64,000 nt of DNA from Pseudonocardia sp. 73-21. Lineage in GTDB: Bacteria > Actinomycetota > Actinomycetes > Mycobacteriales > Pseudonocardiaceae. Each line of letters opens with the position of its first letter. The stretch's first letter is position 1. Below are positions 16,074 to 24,919 of this stretch, piece by piece. Where the stretch lies: positions 1-64,000 of the forward strand of contig NZ_MKVV01000045.1 in assembly GCF_001899645.1 (NCBI RefSeq). The letters run 5' to 3'. Position numbers and translations under genes: made by a program. The notes beneath the pieces are model-generated. The model made no database searches. It saw only the letters and a program-made list of their open reading frames with translations, and had not been told where the DNA came from.

Positions 16074-16718
16074 CTACCAGGTGTCGACGTGCAGCACCGC
16101 GTCGAGCGGCTCCCTCTTCGCGGGCTTGAACGTCTCGCCCGTGAAGTAGGCGGTGGGCAGCAGCACGCCCTGGCGCACGTTCGGCGGGACGCCCAACAGC
16201 GCCGAGATCTCCTTCTCGTACTTGAGGTGCAGCGTGGTCCAGGCGCTGCCGAGCCCGCGAGCGCGCGCGGCGATCTGGTAGCTCCACGCCGCGGGGAGCA
16301 GCGACCCCCAGAGACCGGCCTGGTTGCCCCGCGGCAGCTCCTCTCCCGCCGTGATGCACGCGACGACGTGCACCGGCACGTCACCCATGCGCTCGGCCAG
16401 CCACTCCGCCGACGACGTGACGCGCGCCTGCACGGCCTGCCGCTCCGCGCTGCGCCCCTCGGCGTTGCCCGCGTAGGTCGGGGAGTTCCGGTACGCACCG
16501 AAGGCCTCGGCGTAGTAGTCGCCGATCTGCCTGCGCTTGTCCGCGTCGGTGACCACCAGCCAGTGCCAGCCCTGCTGGTTGCTGCCCGTGGGGGCCTGCA
16601 GCGCCACCTCGAGGCTCTCGCGCACCAGCTCCATCGGAACCGGCCTGTCCAGGTCGAGGCGCTTGCGCACGGAACGGGTGGTGGTGAGCAGTTCGTCCGG
16701 GGAAAGAGGCAGTGTCAT
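16074..16718 (-). CDS. Nitroreductase-family FMN flavoprotein
   Basis: 214 residues. FMN/NAD(P)H nitroreductase fold: TTTRSVRKRLDLDRPVP at the start, the FMN-binding APTGSNQQGWHWLVV, and near the C-terminus a GLGSAWTTLH flavin-contact segment and LPTAYFTGETFKPAKREPLD. Subgroup members reduce nitro compounds, quinones or enones, and the true substrate cannot be told. The ATG at 16718 is preferred because GGGG lies just upstream; an ATG at 16730 adds four residues. Single-gene unit flanked by a terminator. Confidence 0.85.
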   Translation of the reverse strand: MTLPLSPDELLTTTRSVRKRLDLDRPVPMELVRESLEVALQAPTGSNQQGWHWLVVTDADKRRQIGDYYAEAFGAYRNSPTYAGNAEGRSAERQAVQARVTSSAEWLAERMGDVPVHVVACITAGEELPRGNQAGLWGSLLPAAWSYQIAARARGLGSAWTTLHLKYEKEISALLGVPPNVRQGVLLPTAYFTGETFKPAKREPLDAVLHVDTW

Positions 16719-16872
16719 GGCCCCGATCATGCGCTAACGTCGACGTCGGCGAGCAGGGCGCCACCGGTCCGCGGAGAGGGCAGAGCCCACCTGAGCACCA
16801 CCGATGCAGTGCATCCACCCACCTTCTTCGCCCGGCGACGCGGACCGCCGGACAGCGCGAAGGAGGCTTCCC

Positions 16873-18330
16873 GTGCGTCGCTGGTCCCTGCCCGACAACC
16901 CCGACCTCGAGTGGCTGCGCAAGCAGGCCAAGCGGATCCGCGACGGGGTGGCCGCGCGCGATCCCGAGGCCCTCGGGCTGCTGGCCGAGTACGACCCGCC
17001 CGTCGCCGACGCCGTCTCGCTCGCCCGGGCGCAACGGGTGCTGGCGCGGGCGTTCGGGTTCGCCGACTGGGCGGCCCTGCGCGCACACCTGGCCACGATC
17101 GAGCGGTTGACCCGGACCTTCGACGAGCCGACCGACGCCGGAACCGACGCCGACCGCTTCCTGCGCCTGGCCTGCCTGGACTACGCGCGCCACGACCCGT
17201 CGGCTCCCGCTGCGGCTCGCGACCTCCTCGTCGGGCACCCGGAGATCGCGACGTCCGGCGTCGCGACGCTGGCCGTGTGCGGCCGGACGGCCGAGCTCGC
17301 CGCGGCGCTGGACGCCGACCCCGACACCGCGAACGCCGAGACCGGGCCCTACCGCTGGCCGCCGCTGCTCTACCTCGCCTACGCCCGGCTGCCCGATCCC
17401 GGTGACGTCCTCGGGAGCACCGCCACTCTGCTCGAGCACGGCGCCGACCCGGACGCGGGCTTCCTCTGGCACGGCCTGACCTCCCCCTTCACGGCGCTGA
17501 CCGGAGTGTTCGGCGGGGGCGAGCGCGCGGAGCCACCCCATCCGGACGGCCCGGCGATCGCCCGCCTGTTGCTGCGGGCCGGAGCCGACCCCAACGACAA
17601 CCAGACGCTCTACAACCGCATGTTCACCCCGGAGAACGACTTCCTGGAGGTGCTCTTCGCGTTCGGGCTCGGCACCGACCGGCCGAGCCCGTGGCGCGAC
17701 CGCCTGGGCGCCGACGCCTACCCGACCCCGGCGCAGATGGTCGGCGAACAGCTGCGCTCGGCTGCGGAGCGCGGCTTCACCGAACGGGTCGCGCTGCTGC
17801 TGGCGCACGGGGTGGACCCCGACACCACCGGCTACCACCCGATCCACGGTGACCGGAACGCCTACGAGGTGGCGGTGCGGTCGGGGCAGACCGCGGCGGC
17901 CGACCTCCTCGCCGCCGCCGGTGGCACGAGCGAGCGGCTCGGGCCCGCCGACCGGCTCCTGTCCGCGGCGCTGGCCGCCGACGGGCCGGCCGTGCGGGCC
18001 CAGCTGGCCGCCGACCCGTCCCTCGCCGCCACCGCGCGCCGGGAGCGTCCCGGAGCGCTCGTCGAGGCCGTCCAGCTCGGTCACGACGACGCCGTCCCCC
18101 TGCTGCTGGAACTGGGGTTCCCGGTCGACGGGCAGGACCGGTTCGGCTCCACGGCGCTGCACGAGGCAGCTCACGCGGGCCGGGTGGACACGGTCGGGGT
18201 CCTGCTCGCCGCGGGGGCCGATCCCGCTGTCCGGGAGCGCCGGTTCGACGGCACCCCGGCCGACTGGGCCGCGCACGCCGGCCACACGGAGCTGGCCGAC
18301 CGGCTCCGGCGACAGGGGCCGGCCTCGTGA
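16873..18330 (+). CDS. Ankyrin-repeat protein
   Basis: 485 residues, no signal peptide or membrane helix. The N-terminal part (PDLEWLRKQAKRIRDGVAAR, QRVLARAFGFADWAALRAHL) is the conserved leader of actinobacterial and proteobacterial cytosolic ankyrin proteins. Ankyrin units follow: LLEHGADPDAGF, ARLLLRAGADPN, ALLLAHGVDPDTTGYHPIH and TALHEAAHAGRVDTVGVLLAAGADP. Ankyrin arrays bind partner proteins; the partner is unknown. Start GTG 16873 is fixed by a perfect AGGAGG six bases upstream; the longer frame from 16804 lacks one. Confidence 0.85.
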   Translation: MRRWSLPDNPDLEWLRKQAKRIRDGVAARDPEALGLLAEYDPPVADAVSLARAQRVLARAFGFADWAALRAHLATIERLTRTFDEPTDAGTDADRFLRLACLDYARHDPSAPAAARDLLVGHPEIATSGVATLAVCGRTAELAAALDADPDTANAETGPYRWPPLLYLAYARLPDPGDVLGSTATLLEHGADPDAGFLWHGLTSPFTALTGVFGGGERAEPPHPDGPAIARLLLRAGADPNDNQTLYNRMFTPENDFLEVLFAFGLGTDRPSPWRDRLGADAYPTPAQMVGEQLRSAAERGFTERVALLLAHGVDPDTTGYHPIHGDRNAYEVAVRSGQTAAADLLAAAGGTSERLGPADRLLSAALAADGPAVRAQLAADPSLAATARRERPGALVEAVQLGHDDAVPLLLELGFPVDGQDRFGSTALHEAAHAGRVDTVGVLLAAGADPAVRERRFDGTPADWAAHAGHTELADRLRRQGPAS

Positions 18331-18468
18331 CGGACGTCGCGGCCGAACGGCACGCCATGATTCTCGACGGTTCTCGACAGCGGCCAGAGCTGCGCCGCCA
18401 CACGGAGCGGGATCCGGCACGCGCGAGGGCCCGGTGATCGTCCGTGGCCACCGCACTAGGGTGACCGC

Positions 18469-21438
18469 GTGCTCTCGCCCGCACGGTCGGTGACCCCGCC
18501 GGAGCCGGACAGCTCCGAGACCCCGCGCCGTGGCGGCAACTCCCGCACCCGGGGGCGACTGGTGTTCGTCCTCGGGCTCATCGCTGCGCTCGCCGCGGTC
18601 GCCTTCCCCCTCGCCCCGGTGGTGCAGCCCCAGGTCACCTACTCCTGGACCGCCTCCGACGGCGCGGCGGCGATCCCGCTGATGCCCTACCAGCCGGTGC
18701 AGCTGACCGCCTCGATCGACTGCGAGGCGGCCCGCACCCCTGATGACCTGCTGCTCTCCACCACCCCGCCCCGGCCGGACGCCGCGGCCCAGCCGCTGTC
18801 GGGCCTGCGGGTCACCTCCACCGGCGACGCGCTGCGCGTCACCAGCGCGGGCGTCGAGCTGGGCACGGTGCCGCTCCCGGCAGGCCGCTGTGCGGTCGGC
18901 GTCGTCTCCGACCACACCCGCACCACCGTCTCCGTCGACGGCCGCCCGGTGCTCACCCGCGACGGCGACGTGCGCCCGGACGTGGCGGGGGCGTTCACCG
19001 ACGTGGACGCCGGCGTGACGCTCTCCCTCACGGCCGACACGCGGTTCCAGACCACGATCTCCCCGGTCAAGGCCGCGCTCGCCGCGATCTGCGTGCTCGC
19101 GCTGCTCGGGATGTTCGTGGCGCTGGCCCGGATCGAGGTGCCCGCGGCCCGGCTGCTCCCCCGCCACTGGTGGCGGCCCCGGGCCGTGGACGTCGTGGTC
19201 ATCGCGCTGCTGGCCGTCTGGTGGGTGATCGGCTCGATCACCGTCGACGACGGCTACATCGCCGGGATCATCCGCAGCCGCGGGGAGAACGGCTTCGTCG
19301 GCAACGTCTACCGCTGGCTGAACGCGCCCGAGGCGCCGTTCAGCTGGTTCTACGACCTGTTCTCCCTGTGGTCCCAGGCGGGTGGGAGCTCCACGCTCTG
19401 GATGCGCCTGCCGTCCACCCTGCTCGGCGTCGTGTGCTGGGTGCTGCTCTCCCGCTTCGCGGTGCCGCGGTTGGGCCGGTTCGCCGCCCGCCGCTCCACC
19501 CCCTGGCTGGCCGCGCTGGCGTTCGCCACCTGGTGGATCCCCTACAACCTGGGCCTGCGCCCCGAGCCGTGGGTGGCCGTCGGGGTGCTGGGGGCGTTCC
19601 TCGCCGTCGAGCGGACGATCGCGACGCGCCGGGTGCTGCCCCTGGCCGTCGGGCTGCTGGTGGCCGGCATGACCACGGCGCTGACGCCGGGCGGGCTGAT
19701 CGCGTTCATGCCGGTGCTGGCCGGGCTGCTGCCGCTGCTGCGGGTGCTGCGTGCTCGTCGCGACCTGCACGGGTGGCCGATCCTCGCCGTGCTGGTGGCG
19801 TCGCCGGCGGCGGCGGTGCTGCTGATGGTCTCCGACCAGAGCCTCGCCGCCGTGCTGGAGTCCACACGCGTGCGGACGCTGATCGGCGGCGGGCAGCCGT
19901 GGTTCGAGGAGTACCAGCGCTACGCCAACCTGCTGGAGCCCGGCTCGTTCCAGGCGTCCATCGGCAAGCGCGCGGCCGTGCTGCTCACCGTGCTCGCGGC
20001 GGTGGGGCTGCTGTGGGCCCTGGGATACGGACGAGGGCGTCGGAGCCGAGCCGGCATCGCCACCGGGCCGGCCGGGCGCCTCGTGGCGACGTTCGGGCTC
20101 GGGCTCGTCGCCATGACGTTCACCCCCACCAAGTGGACGCAGCACTTCGGCGACGTGGCCGGGGTCGGTGCGGGCGTCCTGCTGCTCGGGCTGGTGGCCT
20201 TCGCCGGCTCCCCCCTGCGCGGGCGGGCCCACCCGTTCGTCACCGCGCTCGGCGCGGTCACCGGCGTCACCGCGCTGGTGCTCGCGGGCTACAACGTGTG
20301 GCCCTACGCCTCCAACTGGTTCACGCCCATGTTCAGCACCGTGCCGCCCGAGCTGGCCGGCAAGGGCGTCTCGACGTTCGTGCTGGCGCTGGGCGGGACG
20401 GGTGTCGCCGTGCTCGTCGGGCGCGAGGCGTGGCTGCGGGCCGGTGGCGCGACGGCCGTCGGGGTGCCGCGGCGCGTGCCCGCCCCGGCGCCGCTGGTGG
20501 CGATCGTGCTGGTGGCGGTGCTGCTGCTGCAGGTCGGCGGGCTCGCCCGGGTCGCCGCCGCCCACCGCGACTCCTACACGCTCGCCTCCGACGCACTGGC
20601 CACCGTGCGGGGCGAGCCGTGCGGGCTGGAGCGGCTGCTGTCGGTGGAGACCGACCCCGCCGCCGGGATGCTCCCCCCGCTGGGCGGGCCCGTCACCCGC
20701 ACGGAGCGCACCGTCGACATCGGGGGCACCAGCGTGCCCGGCATCGCCGTCTCCGGCACGACCACCACCGGCTGGTTCGCCCTCGACCCCGCGCAGCGCT
20801 CGGGGCGCCTCCCCGTGGTCGTCACGACCGTCGGCACATCGCGGCCCGGCGACAACCTGACCATGGATTTCGGGAAGGCCGGAGCCGTGGTGGACCAGCG
20901 TCGGCTGACGTCCGGCGCCGACGCCCCACGCGACCTGCGGCAGATGGCCCCCGCCGGCGCCGAGGCCGTCCGCCTCGCCGTGGACGCGCCGACCACCGGT
21001 GACCAGCCCCCCGTCCTCGTCTCGCTCCCCCGCGTCCCGGAGCTGACGCCGATGGAGACGCTGCTCCCACCGGGCAGCTCCGCCGTGCTCGACTGGCCCG
21101 TCGCGTTCCTGTTCGGCTGCATCAGGCCCGCCGCGCTGCCGCTGGGCACCGCGGAGCTCCCGCAGTGGGAGGTGGGCACCCCGGCGGGCGACCCGTCGGC
21201 CGGGATCACCTACGCCCCGGCGTTCGGCGGGCCCTTCGCCGCACCACGGCTGCTGGTCACCGAGCAGCGCATGCCCACCTACCTCGCCGGTGACCCGACC
21301 CGGGACGCCGCTCAGCTCTACCGCTGGGTCCCGCTCACCGATCTGGCCCGTCCACGGCCTGTCGTCGCAGATCAGACGGTCATGGGCTGGCACGCTGACG
21401 GGCGCACCCGGGTACCCGGGCTCGACCCCGTCGGGTGA
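18469..21438 (+). CDS. emb: Arabinofuranosyltransferase of the Emb family
   Basis: 989-residue GT-C membrane enzyme that adds arabinose from decaprenyl-phospho-arabinose to arabinan outside the membrane; Emb proteins are ethambutol targets. Order of parts: an N-terminal membrane anchor (about residues 25-50), an extracytoplasmic beta domain (about 50-185), about 12-13 further helices, with the catalytic acidic pair D260-D261 in the first loop (TVDDGYIAGIIRSRGENGF), and a soluble C-terminal carbohydrate-binding domain from about residue 690. It is slightly shorter than mycobacterial EmbA/B/C (about 1,070-1,100) and is the only Emb in the window. GTG 18469 is leaderless: TAGGGT at 18457-18462 lies six bases upstream. 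Confidence 0.93.
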   Translation: MLSPARSVTPPEPDSSETPRRGGNSRTRGRLVFVLGLIAALAAVAFPLAPVVQPQVTYSWTASDGAAAIPLMPYQPVQLTASIDCEAARTPDDLLLSTTPPRPDAAAQPLSGLRVTSTGDALRVTSAGVELGTVPLPAGRCAVGVVSDHTRTTVSVDGRPVLTRDGDVRPDVAGAFTDVDAGVTLSLTADTRFQTTISPVKAALAAICVLALLGMFVALARIEVPAARLLPRHWWRPRAVDVVVIALLAVWWVIGSITVDDGYIAGIIRSRGENGFVGNVYRWLNAPEAPFSWFYDLFSLWSQAGGSSTLWMRLPSTLLGVVCWVLLSRFAVPRLGRFAARRSTPWLAALAFATWWIPYNLGLRPEPWVAVGVLGAFLAVERTIATRRVLPLAVGLLVAGMTTALTPGGLIAFMPVLAGLLPLLRVLRARRDLHGWPILAVLVASPAAAVLLMVSDQSLAAVLESTRVRTLIGGGQPWFEEYQRYANLLEPGSFQASIGKRAAVLLTVLAAVGLLWALGYGRGRRSRAGIATGPAGRLVATFGLGLVAMTFTPTKWTQHFGDVAGVGAGVLLLGLVAFAGSPLRGRAHPFVTALGAVTGVTALVLAGYNVWPYASNWFTPMFSTVPPELAGKGVSTFVLALGGTGVAVLVGREAWLRAGGATAVGVPRRVPAPAPLVAIVLVAVLLLQVGGLARVAAAHRDSYTLASDALATVRGEPCGLERLLSVETDPAAGMLPPLGGPVTRTERTVDIGGTSVPGIAVSGTTTTGWFALDPAQRSGRLPVVVTTVGTSRPGDNLTMDFGKAGAVVDQRRLTSGADAPRDLRQMAPAGAEAVRLAVDAPTTGDQPPVLVSLPRVPELTPMETLLPPGSSAVLDWPVAFLFGCIRPAALPLGTAELPQWEVGTPAGDPSAGITYAPAFGGPFAAPRLLVTEQRMPTYLAGDPTRDAAQLYRWVPLTDLARPRPVVADQTVMGWHADGRTRVPGLDPVG

Positions 21439-21507
21439 CCGGCACGTGGCCGGCCGCACAATGGCGGCAACCCCGCGCAACCCCCGACCGGAGGACGACC
21501 GCTTCGC

Positions 21508-23415
21508 ATGCTTCGCACAACGGACACCACGGACACGTCCCACGACGATGTGACGGCCGCGCCCGCCGACGTACGAGCGACCGGGCGGGTGCTGGCCCAG
21601 CGCGGGCTGTTCTTCGGCCCGTCGGGCCAGGCACCCGAGGACCTGTACTCGGTGGTCGAGCGCGGCGCGGCCCGCCGCCGTCGGCACCGCGTCGACCTCG
21701 CCCCCGGCTCGAAGGTGACCACCAACACCTACTTCGGCCGGTTCCACGCCGCCTACTGGCAGCGCTGGACCCCCGTCGCCGACGTCGAGGTCGAGGCCGT
21801 CGTCTCCGGCACCGGGCGCGTGCGGCTGCTGGCGTCGGACACCAACGGCGTGTGGCGCATCGTCGCCACCGAGGACGTCGAGAACGCCACCGAGCACGTG
21901 GTGCGGTTCGTCGGCCCGATCGACCGCTTCCTCGACGGCGGCGGCATGTACCTGGAGCTCTCCACGGAGCTGGCGGAGATGAAGGTCTCCGACGTGCGGT
22001 GGAGCGTGGCCACCACCCGTCCGGTGCCGCGCACCGACATCGTCATCTGCTCCTACAACCGGGTCGAGGAGTGCCTCGACACGCTGCAGGCGCTGGTCGA
22101 CGACCCGGGCGCGCTCGCGCTCGTCGGCACCGTGCAGGTCGTCGACCAGGGCAGCGACCCGCTGGAGTCGCGCGAGCGCTTCCTCGAGGTCTCGGCCGCG
22201 CTCGGGGCGCAGCTGCGCTACACCCGCCAGCCCAACCTGGGCGGCGCGGGCGGCTTCACCCGCGGCCTGTTCGACGCCACGGCGGGTGCGCCGGAGGAGC
22301 AGTCCGACGTCTTCCTGATGGACGACGACGTGATGCTCGAGCCGGAGATCATCGTGCGCCTGACGGCCTTCGCCGCGAGCACCACGAAGCCCTCCATCGT
22401 CGGCGGGCAGATGCTCAACCTGCTGCACCCCGGCTACCTGCACGTCGCCGCGGAGCGGGCCGACTCCGAGAAGCTGATCAACGGCCTGCAGATCCCCGGC
22501 GCCCTGAAGGAGGCGGACCTCCTCGGCGCCGACGAGCGCGGCATGCCGATCAACCAGGAGCTGCGCGTCGACTCTGAGTACAACGGCTGGTGGTCGTGCC
22601 TCATCCCGGCCGCGATCGTGCGCGAGATCGACTACCCGCTGCCGCTGTTCTTCCAGTGGGACGACGTGGAGTACGGCTACCGTGCCCGCGCCCACGGCTT
22701 CCCGACGGTCACGCTGCCCGGCGCAGGCGTCTGGCACGCCGACTTCGGCTGGAAGGACTGGGACGAGTGGCACCGGTACTTCAACCTGCGCAACGGCCTG
22801 ATCATGGCGGCGCTGCACACCGGCTTCTCGACGAAGCGGATCAACATCCGGGTCGGGCACCTGCTGTCCACCTACCTGATCGCCATGCACTACGGGCTCA
22901 CCGCCACGCTGTGCCAGGCCATCGAGGACTTCCTCGACGGGCCGGAGATCATGGAGGACGGCTCGGTGGGCGCCGCGGCGGAGATCCGGCGGATCCGGGC
23001 CGCGTACCCGGAGACGGTCGTCCACCCCATCTCGGAGCTGCCCGACGACTTCCGTGAGCTGCAGGCCGTCCGCGCGTCCAACGAGCCGGGCAACCTGTGG
23101 CTGACGTTCGCCAAGCGGGCCGCCTACCACCTCACCGGCCGCCTGCCGTTCCGCACCGGCACCGTCGCGGCCGGCGACGCCCACTGGTGGCACGTCTCGC
23201 AGTTCGACCGCGCGGTCGTCACCGACATGGGTGAGATGGGCGTGCGCATCCGGCAACGCGACAACGACCAGGCCGTCACGCTCGCCAAGCGCGGCCTGGT
23301 GGCGATGAACCGGCTGCGCACCGAGGGCCCGGGCGTGGCGCAGCGCTGGCGCGACGCCGTGCCTGCGCTGACGAGCCGGGCGAACTGGGCGCGGCTCTAC
23401 GGGGTCGACGAGTAA
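21508..23415 (+). CDS. GlfT2-like galactofuranosyltransferase paralogue
   Basis: 635 residues with the GlfT2 architecture: an N-terminal beta domain (KVTTNTYFGRFHAAYWQRWT), a GT-A domain with TDIVICSYNRVEECLDTLQA, the metal-binding DDD at residues 272-274 (LMDDDVMLEP), an acceptor-site QWDDVEYGYRA and catalytic-region WHADFGWKDWDEWHRYF, and a helical C-terminal domain. It is distinct from the clear GlfT2 at 27033-29060, so it may be a second galactan polymerase, an initiating enzyme in place of the small GlfT1, or a transferase for a different furanose polymer. It follows emb by 69 bases, probably in one operon. ATG 21508 has GGAGG upstream with a long spacer. Confidence 0.85.
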   Translation: MLRTTDTTDTSHDDVTAAPADVRATGRVLAQRGLFFGPSGQAPEDLYSVVERGAARRRRHRVDLAPGSKVTTNTYFGRFHAAYWQRWTPVADVEVEAVVSGTGRVRLLASDTNGVWRIVATEDVENATEHVVRFVGPIDRFLDGGGMYLELSTELAEMKVSDVRWSVATTRPVPRTDIVICSYNRVEECLDTLQALVDDPGALALVGTVQVVDQGSDPLESRERFLEVSAALGAQLRYTRQPNLGGAGGFTRGLFDATAGAPEEQSDVFLMDDDVMLEPEIIVRLTAFAASTTKPSIVGGQMLNLLHPGYLHVAAERADSEKLINGLQIPGALKEADLLGADERGMPINQELRVDSEYNGWWSCLIPAAIVREIDYPLPLFFQWDDVEYGYRARAHGFPTVTLPGAGVWHADFGWKDWDEWHRYFNLRNGLIMAALHTGFSTKRINIRVGHLLSTYLIAMHYGLTATLCQAIEDFLDGPEIMEDGSVGAAAEIRRIRAAYPETVVHPISELPDDFRELQAVRASNEPGNLWLTFAKRAAYHLTGRLPFRTGTVAAGDAHWWHVSQFDRAVVTDMGEMGVRIRQRDNDQAVTLAKRGLVAMNRLRTEGPGVAQRWRDAVPALTSRANWARLYGVDE

Positions 23416-23424
23416 CGTGACCCT

Positions 23425-23447
23425 ACCGCCGGTAACTTACCTGCGGT
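23425..23447. promoter_or_regulatory. 23-base near-perfect palindrome, candidate operator for the SDR
   Basis: Arms ACCGCcGGTAA (23425-23435) and TTACCtGCGGT (23437-23447) mirror each other with only two mismatching positions around a central base. It ends where the presumed -10 (TAACCT, 23447-23452) begins, an ideal place for a repressor of the downstream SDR gene. No regulator gene is adjacent. Confidence 0.55.
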
Positions 23448-23459
23448 AACCTCCCCCCC

Positions 23460-24272
23460 ATGAAGGACTTCGCGGACAAGGTCGCCGTCATCACCGGAGC
23501 GGGATCGGGCATCGGGCGGGCGCTCGCGCTCGACCTGGCCGGACGGGGCGCCCGGCTCGCCCTGTCCGATGTCAACGCGGACGGCGTGGCCGCCACCGCC
23601 GCGTCCTGTCTCGCCGCCGGGGCCAAGGTGGAGCACCAGGTGCTCGACGTCTCCGACCGCGAGGCGTTCGGGACCTACGCCGAGCAGGTCGTGGACGGTC
23701 AGGGCCGCGTCGACCTCGTTGTCAACAACGCCGGCGTGACCATGACGGGTCCGGTGCTGGCCCTGGAGCTCGACGAGATCGAGTGGATCATGAGCATCAA
23801 CTTCTGGGGCGTCGTCCACGGCACCAAGGCGTTCCTTCCGCACATGGTCAACGCGCGCTCGGGCCACGTCGTCAACATCTCGTCGATCTTCGGAATGATC
23901 GCGGTGCCCGGGCAGGCAGCGTACAACGCGTCGAAGTTCGCGGTGCGCGGCTTCACCGAGGCCCTGCGCCAGGAGATGCAGAACGCCCGCACGAACGTGT
24001 CCGTCAGCTGCGTGCACCCCGGTGGCATCAAGACCAACATCGCCCGCGGCGGCCGCTTCGCCGCCGGTGTGGACGGGAAGGCCACGAGCGACCTGTTCGA
24101 CCGCATCGCCCGCACCACGCCCGAGGTCGCCGCCGCGACGATCCTGCGCGGCGTCGAGAAGGACAGCGCGCGCATCTTCGTCGGCCCCGACGCCTTCGCC
24201 ATCGACGGTATGCAGCGCGTGCTCGGCTCGGCCTACCAGGGGATCGTGCGGCGGGTGGCCTCCCGGGGATGA
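23460..24272 (+). CDS. Short-chain dehydrogenase/reductase
   Basis: 270-residue classical SDR. Cofactor motif GAGSGIG near residue 12, NNAG, active serine in NISSIFG and catalytic YNASK. The tail (ARIFVGPDAFAIDGMQRVLG) is as in many mycobacterial SDRs of unknown substrate. ATG 23460 lies seven bases after TAACCT, so the message is likely leaderless. The palindrome upstream suggests dedicated control, separate from the emb/GlfT2-like genes. Confidence 0.88.
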   Translation: MKDFADKVAVITGAGSGIGRALALDLAGRGARLALSDVNADGVAATAASCLAAGAKVEHQVLDVSDREAFGTYAEQVVDGQGRVDLVVNNAGVTMTGPVLALELDEIEWIMSINFWGVVHGTKAFLPHMVNARSGHVVNISSIFGMIAVPGQAAYNASKFAVRGFTEALRQEMQNARTNVSVSCVHPGGIKTNIARGGRFAAGVDGKATSDLFDRIARTTPEVAAATILRGVEKDSARIFVGPDAFAIDGMQRVLGSAYQGIVRRVASRG

Positions 24273-24284
24273 TCTGATGCGCGG

Positions 24285-24919
24285 GTGAGGGTCATCCTGC
24301 TGCGCCACGCCGAGTGCCTGGGCAACGTCGACAAGTCGGCGTACACCACCATCCCGGACCACTCCCTGCCGCTCACCGAGCACGGCGAGAAGCAGGCCCG
24401 CGACGCCGGGGCGCGCATCCGCGGGCTGGTCGGCGGCGGGCGGCTCGGGGTGTTCGTCAGCCCCTACCGGCGCACGCTGCACACCCTCGCGCTGCTGGAT
24501 CTCGACCCGGTGTGGACGGTGCAGGAGCCCCGGCTGCGCGAGCAGGACTGGGGGAACCTGCAGGATCCCGAGGAGCAGGTGCGCCAGGAGGCCGAGCGCA
24601 ACGTCTACGGCCACTTCTTCTACCGGTTGAGCCACGGCGAGTCCGGTGCGACGACCGGCTGGCGGCGTTCCTCACCGAGCTGCCGTCCCATACCGCCGAC
24701 GTCGACGTGTACCTCGTCGTCACCCACGGCCTGACGATGCGCCTGCTCGCGCGCCGCGCCCTGGGCTGGTCGGTGGCCCTGTTCGAGGCCCTGTCCAACC
24801 CGGCCTGCTGCGAGGACCGCATCCTGACCTCCGGGCCGTCGGGCTGGACGCTGGACCGCCCGTTCGAGCAGTGGAGACCGGCGAGCGACGCGAGCGGTCA
24901 GATCCCGACCACACGGTAG
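24285..24919 (+). pseudogene. Histidine phosphatase (phosphoglycerate-mutase-like), frameshifted
   Basis: The first part starts VILLRHAECLGNVD with the catalytic RHAE and holds GVFVSPYRRTLHTL and LREQDWGNLQDPEE. After HGESGA (near 24650) the frame is lost: the family normally continues D-V-Y-D-R, and here DRLAAFLTELPSHTADVDVY is in another frame, as if seven bases were deleted. The second frame carries the second catalytic histidine in VVTHGLTMRL and ends at 24919. The unshifted product stops at 24734 without that histidine. A sequencing error is the alternative. It converges on and overlaps the next gene's end. Confidence 0.75.

Noticed and set aside
16381-23256. A 2,291-codon open frame on the minus strand
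   Set aside because: It is antisense to five or six well-supported genes, has Gly/Arg/Val-rich composition and no domain. Stop-free antisense frames are expected at this GC content.
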